From contig JADNRX010000002.1 of the NCBI GenBank assembly GCA_015501595.1, forward strand, positions 620,001 through 684,000: DNA of 64,000 nucleotides, written 5' to 3'. Each line of letters begins with the position of its first letter. Within the stretch, counting starts at the first letter, position 1. A model generated the notes under the pieces. The model ran no database searches. It was not told the origin of the DNA and was given only the letters and a program-made list of their open reading frames with translations. Shown in pieces: positions 45,021-55,795 of this stretch. The position numbers and the translations under genes are program-made. Source of the DNA: Hymenopellis radicata (Eukaryota; Basidiomycota; Agaricomycetes; Agaricales; Physalacriaceae).

Positions 45021-45743
45021 CCGTCTTATTCACACTTTTCCTGATCGACGGACACGTCTTGAGTGTCTGCCAAACGGACTGAGGACGCTCGATTGGACAT
45101 GTCGATCGTTGGTCCCATCTAAATTTATATCGGTGCAGTCCTCGCGTGCAACCTACCACCTATCTGCACATGAATTTCTCATGTTGATCTGGGAACACAG
45201 TCCAGTGATTTCCTTACCCTGTGGCGCGGGTGTACGCCTTCGCGAATTAACCGTTTCAATCGTTGCCCCTCAATGGATGATCAAGTAGTACGACAAACGT
45301 CTGGTCGGAATCGCTAAACATTGCCTTGTGCGTGATCTTGTCAAACGCGGTACTATCTACTCTCCGTGTCCTGCGCGCGCCTGCCATACGCGCAACCCTC
45401 AGATTTTGATCCTTCTGAAGTTGATCTCAATTCTCAAGACACCCAAAAATCGTGTAAAATCGTCAAGATTCATTTCTCATGTTATATATGCTCGATATAC
45501 AGGTCTAGAAATACAACCAGCTACGACACTAGGTCGTGAGTAAGTAAATAATGAGTGATAAGAATACAATGAATGCCATGCATATGGAGAGAGCGTGTGA
45601 CCGAGACATGAATAACATGAGGAAAAAAAGCAATACCAGCCGGACTAGCGGAGGGAATAAACATCAAGTCTTGCAGGGTATCATGGTGGTAAAGGCGGAC
45701 TAGCCGGGTATCTCGCTAGGAGGGGAAGGTCGTTAAAGGCGAG
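45021..45743. other. Intergenic, no gene seen
   Basis: About 720 A/T-richer bases between the CCHC duplication and the end of AA9 copy 2. Only short frames, none recognisable. Confidence 0.4.
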
Positions 45744-46790
45744 TTATATGCTCGCGAGATCCAAACCGCGCATGACGCGACTGACGTGTCTGGGCCTGTT
45801 GAGCGCGTCACTGCGGCGGGTGACGGTGCCGTTGAGCTGAGCGGTACGCTTCTTCATCTTCTTGAGCTTGCACGCGCCCGAAGATGAGGAGGAGGATGAA
45901 GCGGTGGAGGTGGAGGTGGGCGAGGACCCTGTGGAGGTTGCAGATCCCTGTTTGCCACTGGCAGACGCACCAGAGCCAGAACTTGAGCCCGACGAAGAAC
46001 CGGACACGAAGGACGCGATCGCTGGGCCAGGGAAGACGTAGCCAGTGGTACCTTTAGACGAGTACGCGTCGACAAGAATGCCCGCGTCAGTGTCCGAATA
46101 GCCACCAGGGAACTGAACTTCTTCGCTGCTCTTGGCTGTGCCAGTTTGAGAGCCGCTGACTTCGAGTTGCGTGCAGGACGGGTAGAATTCGGCACCACCG
46201 TCGGACTGGGCGAGGTGGAGCGCGATGATTTCGTGACGGACCATGTACTGTCCGGCCGCGAGGGTAGAGGGAATGGTCACATAGGCAGGTTCGCCGTTCA
46301 TGACGGTCTGTTGGACCCATGCATTGGTGGAAGAGTCGAAACCCTGCTCGTCAATCTTGAACCATTCCGCGGAAGTCGTGTCAAATGTAGTGCAGTCGCC
46401 GTTGGTGCACTTCGCCAGATAACTGACGATTGGTCCAGTGTTGTGCGGCCACTACAAGCCATTAAGAAACGGATCAAACGAAAACAAGTTTTGAAAACTT
46501 ACGTTGCCACCACCCGAATTCCATGAGAAGGCCATGACATCGCCGGGGCTGCCCTTTGCGATGCCAGTGACTGCCGTCGCGTCTTGTCCGCAGTTGATGT
46601 TAGAATTGTCGGCGCCCTTCACAGGACTGGTGGTAGAGATGACTCGCACGACGCCAGCAGTTGAACCGGACGCCGGTGCAGAGCCAGAAAAGTCGGTGCC
46701 GCCAATGTTGACATTGTTAACATATCCGTGGGCGCTGACGGACGAGATGGCATAGGCAAGGATGGGGAGAGAGGCAAGTAAGAACTTCAT
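45744..46790 (-). CDS. AA9 lytic polysaccharide monooxygenase, copy 2
   Basis: Signal peptide MKFLLASLPILAYAISSVSA then HGYV, giving the mature N-terminal copper His. One intron (46453-46502) separates it from WPHNTGPIVSYLAKC with the second copper His, followed by CTTFDTTSAEWFKIDEQGFD, MVRHEIIALHLAQ and AEFYPSC with the axial Tyr. The C-terminus is a long Ser/Gly/Thr-rich linker and then a basic tail, CKLKKMKKRTAQLNG and RPRHVSRVMRGLDLASI. No CBM1. Intact in frame, unlike copy 1. The two copies are divergent in sequence but share layout and strand, with the CCHC pair between them. Confidence 0.92.
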
Positions 46791-46965
46791 CGTGTAGTTG
46801 ATCGGAGTGATGATGGATGATGGATAGGTATACAATGTATTGAGCGTCGATGCGCAGCAAGGAGCTCGGGGTCGTAAGCGGAAAAGAGAGGAAGGGGACG
46901 ATGAAGCCTTGGGGGACGCAGAGAAGGGCAGAAGTGAGAGGCAGAAACCGAACCTCAACCGCGCA

Positions 46966-46972
46966 CTTTATA
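46966..46972 (-). promoter_or_regulatory. TATA box of AA9 copy 2
   Basis: TATAAAG on the minus strand, 176 bases before the ATG at 46790. Confidence 0.45.
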
Positions 46973-48335
46973 TCGATCGAGGTTTCCCCTTTGGGTTGCG
47001 ACGTACAAACAACCAAATAGTATTGAAATAGACCCTGAGCTTAATTCGCCATTGTCCGTTGAGGCTAATATTGGAACATTGGCTATTATTGTTGCTCCCG
47101 AGTACATGGTACAGGCCACACGCATAGGCCACTGTGAATGGCCAACAATGCGACAAGACGCACAAACGCCTTTCTCGGCGGTGGTCTCTTGTTCCGTCAA
47201 CGGATCTAACCCAATCATTGTCATCCCGATGGTGCCTGGCCTCACCTATTCCACATGTTTTGTATGTTCCCCACACCGAGAATATATACACTGGGCGCAT
47301 GTTCTCGTCCAGCCTCCAGCCTCTTTCATTTTGTTTGGTTTTCGACGCACGGGAGAATGCGAGACTCATGCTCACACCGCCTCGCCCCTTGATACATCCT
47401 CGATTAATTCATCGACTCCAACGCATGCATGTTCTGTCCGGCGAGTCAAGACCGCGGACGAGCCGAATTGTTCTGTCGAACAGTCATTTGTCCACGGCAT
47501 TATTCCTTCAGCGGCGAATGCATATGCTCTTCGACTTCTTCCCAACGGAGCCGAGGTATCCACGAACGACTGGACAACAATCACAAAATTCGACTTTATG
47601 CTCACTCCATCCCATCCAGGGTATCCACTTGCTCCATCATCGGCCGCCTACCAGATACCATCATCGAGTCCAAAACACACCCTCCGCCGGCTGTACACTC
47701 GTCGACAATTGTGATCACTGCCGTTCATCTCCGGCTGCACGAAGCTGTCTGTCAGAGTGGCGGTCGGGGTATGAAAGTGTAAGTTACCAGTGGCGCCTGA
47801 CGACAGATGGACCGTCTCCGACTCTTCCTCATGGGCCTGCGCTTCCCCTTCTTCCTTTACAAGACAATAGCCATCCTGTCGTTGCCAAACCGCAGCATCC
47901 TGGCCCTGGGCTTGAGCCTTTGTGTCTTGACGACAGATGAAAGGCGGCGGTGAAGATGGGGATTGGATTTGTCGTACTTTGTTGTGTTCGCGATACAAGG
48001 CCAATACTTACGGTGTCACGCAGACTTCGATGGAAGTATTTGATGTATTCGACGAATTCGTTGTCCGCGACTGTCTTCTGCGATCCTAACTTGACACTTG
48101 ACTAAATCCGATATCTTATCCGTCAGTTGACAATGACTGTCAAGGTCGTCAACACAAGATAAAGAAATACAAAGAGCAAGGCAGCTAGACGTCACCAGTC
48201 CGTCGCAGTGCATCCAGTCACATTCACAGGCCACAAACAGAAACCTTTTATCGGAAAGGTTGGTTCTAAACTATCCATGTTCGCAAAGCCGTGATATACA
48301 TTTCCAAGCTCGGAACGAGGCGAGAATTATGGATA
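46973..48335. other. Unassigned 1.4-kb region with overlapping open frames
   Basis: Long open frames overlap on the plus strand (47052-47714 and 47134-47940) and on the minus strand (47648-48004), but none shows a motif I recognise. Their composition (many His, Pro, Arg, Thr, Ser) is what chance open frames in C-rich sequence look like. A real lineage-specific gene on the plus strand starting near 47373, after a TATATA at 47282, is possible. Confidence 0.25.
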
Positions 48336-48574
48336 CTAGCGACGAAAGTCCATGAATTTGAGGGTCAGCATGAGCACGACCATGAGTGGGACCAGCAATG
48401 TCGGTAGGACCATAAGTAGTATGAGAGTCGGGTACCCGTCCTGGCCTGGGGACTTGGACACTTCGGAGAGGTTTTCACGGACGTCGGGGTCAAGCCCATG
48501 GCCAAGAGCTCGTCGACCCGAAGAAGGGCGCTAGCAAAGACCAGAAGACACGTATTTGCGAGCGTTGAGTGCAT
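48336..48574 (-). CDS. Small membrane protein of about 79 residues, one frame break
   Basis: MHSTLANTCLLVFASALLRV is a hydrophobic N-terminal segment, then DELLAMGL. After one missing base near 48494 (GGG for GGGG) the frame reads DPDVRENLSEVSKSPGQDGY, PTLILLMVLPTLLVPLMVVL, MLTLKFMDFRR and stop. The result is a compact protein with two hydrophobic helices, an acidic hydrophilic loop and a basic end, as expected for a small ER or organelle membrane subunit. I do not recognise the family. It is divergent from TIM50, with 181 bases between starts. Confidence 0.5.
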
Positions 48575-48755
48575 AGATTAACCCAGAACAACCGCCTAGT
48601 CGGGCTGCAGGACATAAGGGCCTCAAAAGAGGTTAACACCAGCCCTAGCCATTCGTTGAAAATGAACGGAAGCAAGTTCCCAACTGCCGCCGGCCCTCGC
48701 GGTCGGTCGATGGCGTCTAGAACAAATAAGGAAAAATTCGCTCTGTCTTACCGTC

Positions 48756-50286
48756 ATGTTCGCGGTTCTCACTCGACCCGTTGCCCGGCGTACACTAGGC
48801 TACGCGACGCGATGTATGGCGTCGCAGCCCCCACCGCCGCCCCCTCCCCCCAAAAACCCCAATAAAGCGCAAGACGAATCATCACCCGACTTGGCGCCTG
48901 TCCCGAACGAGCCGCTGCCCAGCCTCGACGTGTTTACAGACGAAGGCCGCACGGGGGCGCGGTCGTCAAAGGGGAGCCTGTCGTCCGCGGAGATGCGGCG
49001 GCGGCGGCTGGGCGGTATAGCCGGGATCGCGTTCGCGGGTCTGGTGGGTGTACAGCTGTGGATGCTCACCGGAGATTGGACAGAGGCGGAACTCAAGGCA
49101 AAAAAAATGGTGGGCGCGCCCTCCCGATTAGGTCTCATTACGTTGTGCTCAGCGGTCGTTGTTAGACGCTGGAGAATGCCCCGTCGACTCGGTACGGTCG
49201 GTTGATCGAGCGGTTTAAGGACTTTTTTGGGGTGCGTCATTCATCCGTGAGATAAAGCGTGCCCTCAATTTTTTGGGATAGCTCTTCAGTGAGCCCGCAT
49301 GGCCCGAGCTCTTACCCCCTCCCTACCCTCCTCCGCACGGGAAACCGTACACGCTAATACTCTCCCTCGACGATTTACTAGTAACATCCACCTGGGATGT
49401 AAGTCTTACTCTCTTTCCACCCGCACGCCACTCACCTACTCATGTCCAGCGACAAAACGGCTGGCGCACCGCAAAACGCCCGGGAGTCGACTACTTCCTC
49501 GCGTACATATCCCAATTCTACGAAGTCGTAGTCTTTACCACACAGCAGTCTTACTCCGCCGAACCGATCCTCCAGCACCTTGACAAGTTCAACTTTTTCA
49601 TTACCCATCGTCTGCACCGCGAGGCTACGCGTTCAGTACAGGGCAAGACTGTCAAGGACATTTCTTATCTGAACCGCGACCTCTCAAAGGTCGTCATGAT
49701 CGACACTGTTCCAGAGCATGTCTCTGCCCAACCAGAGAACGCAGTGGTAGTGCCGAAATGGAAGGGGGATTCTAAAGACCGTGGTCTCGTTGCTCTTATA
49801 CCATTCCTTGAATGTATGTCTTTTTCACTATTTGCTTTATAACTCGCCTAACCATCTCCAGCCATCGCCATTTACAAACCCGTCGATGTCCGACCCATTC
49901 TCACCGCTTACCAGGGCAAAGACATTACTTTAGAGTACGCCAAGAAGGAGGCGGAGAGCAAGCAGAAGCACATCGAAGAGTGGGAGAAGAAGAAGACCGC
50001 CCCGAACGCTTTTGGCGCCATGTTTGGGCTCTCGAACCGCGACTCTACGATCCCCCCGACGTATCTCGAGATGAAGCGCAAGGAGGCGCAGCAAACCTAC
50101 GCGGACGAGCAGGCGTATATTGAGCGGAACAGGGCGCACCTGGAGAAGCTGCTCGAGCAGGAGCAGCAGGCGATGATGGCGGGGGCCCCGACGAATCTGT
50201 GGGATGCGTTTGGGGCTATGGGGGGTGCGCCGCCACCACCACCGCCGCCGCCGCCCGAGACTCTGGTGGAGGAGGGGAAGAAGTAG
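48756..50286 (+). CDS. TIM50: Mitochondrial import inner membrane translocase subunit Tim50
   Basis: The N-terminus MFAVLTRPVARRTLGYATRC is an Arg-rich presequence. A Pro-rich stretch and one membrane helix (LGGIAGIAFAGLVGVQLWML) follow. The intermembrane-space domain is an FCP1-like phosphatase fold: WPELLPPPYPPPHGKPYTLI, LSLDDLLVTSTWD in the place of DxDxT, GWRTAKRPGVDYFLAYISQF, FEVVVFTTQ-type strand, then RDLSKVVMIDTVPEHVSAQP. A coiled-coil C-terminus (EYAKKEAESKQKHIEEWEKK) ends with a Pro run and EEGKK. Tim50 receives presequence proteins from TOM and gates Tim23. Catalytic phosphatase residues are not kept, as is usual. Intact, four introns. Confidence 0.94.
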
Positions 50287-50639
50287 GGACGATATTCACG
50301 ATTAATGGTGTATCTACTATAACATCTTTGACCCACCTCAATACTAGAATAATTTCTATGTGGCGCAAGCAGAGAGCTATCTTTTCTAACCAGCTGAGCT
50401 AGTCGGCCGATGTAAAGGATTTCATATTATTATACACCATTCATCCAGTGTTGGAGGCAGACCGCAGGCTGCCTTTCTCGACGCGCCACGAGGAACAAAG
50501 CAGCGAGCAGCAGATTCAGAGGCTTGGAGGCGTCCTGCATGCAGTGCAGCCGAGTTGAAGTCAACGGCCTACAACTATGGAGGAAACATCGGACACGACA
50601 ATGAGCCCAAAACGAGGAAGACGTAGTGCGAAAAAGACG

Positions 50640-52075
50640 AGGAGTTCTGCATACCGAAGCGCATACCGGTAGGATATGGCGGCTCAATCTAGATCAGACT
50701 ATTGCAGCCAAGTCCGGGCGTGGTAGAGGAGAGCAAGGTTCCGCGCAACCAACAGAGGCCGCTTTCAACCTCATGAGTATTTTTTGATGTCTATGATTTC
50801 GATATTCAGGGAGGAAGGACTCGAAGTGGAAAAAAGATTCAAGACCTCTAACGAACAGGAGGGCATACCGGTAGGATATTGCGGCTCCAGGAGGCGCGGG
50901 TTGAAGCCTTTGGTCAATGAATCAGCTCTTCCGTTGTCGGTTTCCTAGTATACTCTTTCCTCGAAGTGGGAGATCTAGACTTGAGCATCTGCTTCACGGG
51001 GGCCGTATGACCGAGTAGATTTGGGGCCATCTCATGAGCGTGCAGTATGGTCTTCAAAGTATTTTTAGTGCCTTGAGGTTTGTGTGCGACGGCGGCATAT
51101 GTCCTGGATGATAGCTACCGTATACAGCCAAGTTGCGGTAGTACAAGGTTTGTGATCAGGACCCACTGTGGACTCGGAGGAGAGATGATCAGATCATGGC
51201 AATGATTCGAAAACGATGAACAAGTGGTGGAAAAAGACATGTCTTGGATAACGAAAAAAAAAAACATACACGGAGCCTGCTTTATTATGGAAGCACATAC
51301 CGGTAGTGTTCTGTGGCTCGACGTGTTAGACACTGATAAAGGGCAAGAGTGGCCGGTCCCAAGAGACGTTGTCGCGGGTTAGGTGTACTTGTCGTGTACT
51401 GCTGTACTAGGACGCGTACCAGGGGCAAGCTGTTGCGCATTCGACAGAGGTCGTATAGCCGAGTCGGTACTTGGGCGATCCTCACTGTTCGTTTCGGATT
51501 CTTTTTAGTGTCTATGGCAATTCGGGAAGAGGGACTCGAAGTGGAAAAAATGAATAACGAGTCCGACTCAAGAAGGGCATACCGGTAGGATATTGCGGCT
51601 CCAGTCGAGGTGCGGCTTGAAGGCGTTGAAGCACTTTGGATGAATCCCGTTGTCGATGTGCCAGTATACTTTCGGAGACTTGAGCGGGCCGCATGACCAA
51701 GTAGATTTGGGCGACCTCATTGTGTTCATCGGGAAGTGTTTTTAGTACCTTGCGGTTCGTGCGCGGCGCATAGCCGGGAAATGTAGAGTCAGAGCTGAGT
51801 GGAAACTACTACGGAACAACCGGTACTTGAGCACCTTGAACCCGATATATAGAAGCACGTAGAATGAGGCGGCTCGATCTGTTGGATACTGACGAAGGAT
51901 GTCAAGAGGCTCCGTGGGCCCAAAGAAGAAACTCAGTTGGAGTGGAAGGTTCGCAAACCACGGAGCTTGTATGGCCGAGTCGGTATTTGGACAATGCTCA
52001 TGAGTGAAGGACCACGACTTTTTTAGTACTTAGGACTACGACAGAAGCACATACCGGTATGTAGGGTTCCTCGGT
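50640..52075. repeat. Diverged tandem repeat array, unit about 200-280 bp
   Basis: CATACCGGTA recurs at 50662, 50874, 51296, 51578 and 52050, often inside a longer AAG(G/C)(G/A)CATACCGGTAGGATATTGCGGCTC. Other unit parts recur in the same order: a TATG(A/G)CCGAGT(C/A)G box (51008, 51460, 51690, 51970), a TTTTTAGT box (51060, 51502, 51730, 52020) and ACTCGAAGTGGAAAAA (50820, 51536). The copies are too diverged to be recent. No frame runs through. It fills the space between TIM50 and EOS1. Confidence 0.75.
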
Positions 52076-52157
52076 CAAATAGCTGTTATTCGGACAAAGC
52101 AAGCAGTCATCATTAGTAGCAGCCAGTACACAGGGATTACAAGGAAAATACAACAGT

Positions 52158-53247
52158 CTAGGTCTCGCACCTCACGACGACGCCCGCCCAGGCCATGACA
52201 AAGTACGCAAAAACCGAGGGGAACAATACACCTCCTCGTGACGGCGCCCCAGTCCCATCTACGCCCCCTCCACGTTCCTCCCCTCCAGCGGGCCTCCTTG
52301 CGACCTCCGTTACCAAGTGAAGACGGCCTGGTCAAGGCAGGAGGCATAGGACCTGTCTCGAGTCTCCAGAGATTACTGGTGACCCACATCTGCACCGCAC
52401 GACTAATAGAGGTGCACGTGGCGATAAACGCCACACAGCCTGAGGGATCTCTTCTTCTTTGACGGGGAACGCGCTGAGGACATGGAAGTGGCACTCCAGC
52501 ATATAGCTTGGAGGGCGAGGAGGCGGACGAGTGTGGGGAGGGGAGGATAATATGTCCGCCAACGAAAGAGTAGGCCCGAGGTCAAGGCGAGGCACTGGTA
52601 TGCTGTGAGGAGAGTAAAGAGGAGGCGGTGAGGGTATCGAGGGGGTGATGGGAAGAAGAGTCCCATACAATGCATACTGCACTACAAACAGCGGGGACAA
52701 CGCTGAGGAAGCGGGCGACACCAAAGAGAATGTCGAGAGGAGTGGCTGTGCGGAGTCTGGGTTTACGTGCAACCGGAAGTCGGACCGGTCCATCCTCGTC
52801 CGTTTCTGTCATCGGCGTCGTCGTGCTAATGGGTCGGTGTGTGGGCAAAGAGGGTAGAGGTAGAGGTCGAGAAGAGGAGGCGGAAGATGAAGGAGGACGC
52901 GACGGCGGACGAGAAGCAGGAGGAGGAGGAGAGGCCATGTAGAGCGCGTCTTCGTCGTCGCTGCTATCTTCACGACGGGCTACGGTTATCGGGGCGAGGG
53001 GTTGAGGAAAAGACGGCCAGCTGCGCGTCGGAGAGGGTGAGCCAGGTGGAGAGGGCGTGAGTATGGGCGACGGTGGCCGAGTGCGACTACGTATTGACGA
53101 GGGCGTGGGCGTCTGCTCAACTAAGTCAAAAAGATGGTAGATATTGTGGACACACACCTCGTTTCCGCTATCGTATGGCGGTGGGAGCAGCTCTGTATAC
53201 GTGCGTGCACGCCGCCGCATGGTCGCCGTCGCCATCGTCGCCGCCAA
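52158..53247 (-). CDS. EOS1-like N-glycosylation membrane protein, several frame breaks
   Basis: The first 150 residues are disordered and Pro/Ser-rich after MAATMATATMRRRARTYTEL. The conserved part has TPLDILFGVARFLSVVPAVC, LLTAYQCLALTSGLLFRWRT, YYPPLPTLVRLLALQAICWS, ISRAVQMWVTSNLW and RRWDWGAVTRRCIVPLG with FVMAW, the block order of the EOS1 family, an ER multi-pass protein linked to N-glycosylation and oxidative-stress tolerance in yeast. These blocks lie in different frames: breaks are needed near 52650, near 52480-52500 (two) and in the T5 run near 52195. With the last one corrected the stop is at 52158. Either several assembly indels or a decayed gene. Confidence 0.6.
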
Positions 53248-53727
53248 TCCGTCGATGACCGTAGCAGTTCAAATGAAGCTCTGATCGGCGTGGACCGGGG
53301 TGTCCTCCTTATCTTCCGTCCCATCATCACCATTCAACATCTCTCGTTCTCGCTGAATGCGACGTTCCATGGTCAATGTCGTATCTTGCTTATCTATTGC
53401 GACAGCCCGTGCCAAGGAATATTCCCTCTCTACGTAAACTTGCTCATTATGTACATCCCTTGTCCGGTGCTTCACCGAGCCTGAATGCTTAGAGCAATAT
53501 CCATTCTGAACAACATTTTGTGTCTCCGCCCAACAGACAAGCCGCTCACCGCCTGTGATTTACTTGCGCTGATTGGCCTGCGCCCTACCCCACATCTACA
53601 TGGTCCACCCCTCGCTTTCGGGTACTTACATGGTGTTGCTATTCGCATGCATTATTCTACTGACGGACCGTATACGCGTTGGAGTGTCATTAAGAAGAGC
53701 ATACCGAGTTACGGTGAACATCCGCAC
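53248..53727. other. Intergenic, no supported gene
   Basis: EOS1 promoter region plus the 3' flank of the HNH gene. A minus-strand acidic frame at 53269-53475 could be an extra 5' exon but has no support beyond being open. Confidence 0.3.
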
Positions 53728-54930
53728 CTATCCGCACCCAACATTCATCAGCCTGTGCATCGCACTGCTCATCACAGTCGCTGATCCTCCATCCTCCGCT
53801 AGCACACCCAGCTCGTCCTCATCACACGTGATTCTTTCAACATATAGCCCTGCACCCGAAAAGTGCGCAACCTTGCAGCACACGGCGTGGAGCTCCAGTA
53901 AATCCTCAGACGGGACTGGGAGATGTTCGGCGTCTGGCGTGGTCAACGTAACTGCGGAGTGCGGTAGCAAACGTCCTCTCTTGTTCGAGCAAACTTTGTA
54001 GCAATTTTCCCCCTTTTCATCAAAGTCAGAAAGACTGATTGTCGGATAGGCTAGCTAGGAGATACGCACAAGCTTCTCAAACCACATTTCAAGACGGTCA
54101 AACCAGTCCTGCCTGTTGACATCCATAGTCATGACGTTAAAAAGCGAGTGAACGTTGATATTTTCAATGTCACAGCCGAAGCACTGGAGTACTGCCAGTA
54201 CGGAGGCAGCGTAGTCGCGCTGCAGTCATCAAAAAGTGTGTTTTTTTCAAGGCAACAGTTGAGCACACCTCCTTAACCACCGCAAAATACGTGAACTCAG
54301 GCACTATGTACGCGCAGTGCGTGTACACGGTTCCACCGTGCGCCAGAGCCTGCTCAGCTGTGAGGCCGAGCTCGGTGAGCGCCGCCTCGTCATATACACC
54401 ACTGACGACACAACGGAAGCCATCGCGGATCAGGGCCTAAGGAATATGTACAGGTCGCCAAGGTACACAGAGGGCACACACACCTGGTTCTTGGCATCCT
54501 TGTGGTCTTGCGGGGCTGCTAAGAGGTTCGTCTTAAAGGACTCGTTCCGCGACGATTGGTCGGAGGAGGCTGGGGTCTTGAACTTCTTCTTGACTGGGAG
54601 GAGGGCTTAAGCCCAAGTCAATCACAGAGAGGGAAAGCACTCAGTATTACACGGACGAATGAAATAGTCAATGAAGCTCTCGCCGAGCCGGGATAGTTGG
54701 TGGAAGTCCTGTCCGCATGAGTGGATGGCGTTGACCACTTCGACAAGCGCGTGCGGGCGCGCGGTTGTGTGGAGGATGAGGTACCCGAGGACTCGTGCGT
54801 GAATCAAGGCGCTCGGGTCGTCGCGCGCGTCGGCCCAAGTTTGGAATGTGAGACAGACATTATATGCGCTGACAACGTTGGCCGTCGTGGGGTCTAACTG
54901 GGTGTTCGCGAGAGCAGGAAGTGCGGTCAT
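53728..54930 (-). CDS. Agaricomycete HNH-type domain protein
   Basis: The start at 54930 gives MTALPALANTQLDPTTANVV, then ARDDPSALIHARVLGYLILH, SRLGESFIDYFIRP and, after an intron, KTPASSDQSSRNESFKTNLL. The HNH region is ALIRDGFRCVVSGVYDE, then HCAYIVPEF (first His pair region) and VHSLFNVMTMDVNRQDWFDR with LEMWFE for the Asn part. The C-terminus, TPDAEHLPVPSEDLLELHAV and CCKVAHFSGAGLYVERI, ends at 53728. This is the standard order of a large agaricomycete family annotated as HNH nuclease. Here the usual CAHI reads CAYI, so a likely catalytic His is Tyr. At least three introns; one splice near 54100-54240 is unclear. Confidence 0.65.
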
Positions 54931-55795
54931 GGTGAAAGCACAGAGATGATTGTTATTATTGTCGTGGATGCTAAATAAGATGTGAATCTAATGCGGGTGC
55001 TCACTGCGAGAAGACGATGCCAAACACGCTGAAACAGCGCGGAGTACGCCGCGGTCTCAGAACGGGGGAATACTAACGGATTCCAAACGGCGGAAAGCCA
55101 CTCCAATAGCATCGCTCCTCGTTAGTACAGGAAGATGAGGGAGCGAGAAAGAATGCTCAACTGGAGTGGACGATACGACAGCAATATAAATTCCACAGAG
55201 TTAACATCGGTATCATGGGTGGAAGGCAAATATTTGGTGAGAAGAAGGCGACTCAAAGAATCCGGAAGAGCCAATGGAGGCGACAGCAGTGAGTCCCGGA
55301 AGTCGTTGTAGCTCAATCCTACAAACAACAATTTAACTAGGCGTATCCGGCAGTATCAGAAAGAAGTACTCACAAGCGTAGCTTAGGATTAAGTGAAAGG
55401 CTATAGAAAGCCATGTCTAAACACTTCCTATACGTAGGTCGACAACCATTTCATGCCCGTTCGCCTTTGTCGAGAACAAAGCAAGGTTATGAAATCACCA
55501 CGCGCTGATGCATCGTGGTATGAAAGGGCACCTTGATGGTTTTCTATGAGTGGCCTTAGATTCCTCAAGAAGATAGTCGATTCCGACATTGCCCACTAGG
55601 GCTCAGTGACTCTGAGGCCACGAAAGGCTCAAGTCATGATGGTACTCTGTGAGTAAGGTCGGCAAACTCCGGCCGGCTTCTTTGCTCATGAATTCCCTCT
55701 GGACCTTTAGGACTTTGTAAGAGCTTGAATTCACGTCTCTCTTGCATACCAGTATGTACATACGAGTGACAGGGTACAACACATATACAGCTGTC
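54931..55795. other. Intergenic, possible short minus-strand exons
   Basis: An ATG at 55414 on the minus strand starts MAFYSLSLNPKLRL, followed by a good intron (GTGAGT...TTGTAG). The next exon is open in two frames, giving about 48 or 85 residues. I recognise neither product. It could be a small gene or the upstream part of something decayed. Confidence 0.25.

Noticed and set aside
47052..47940. Two long overlapping plus-strand open frames (220 and 268 codons)
   Set aside because: They overlap in different frames, are rich in His, Pro, Arg and Thr as expected from chance frames in C-rich DNA, and show no motif or splice structure. Kept only as an unassigned region.
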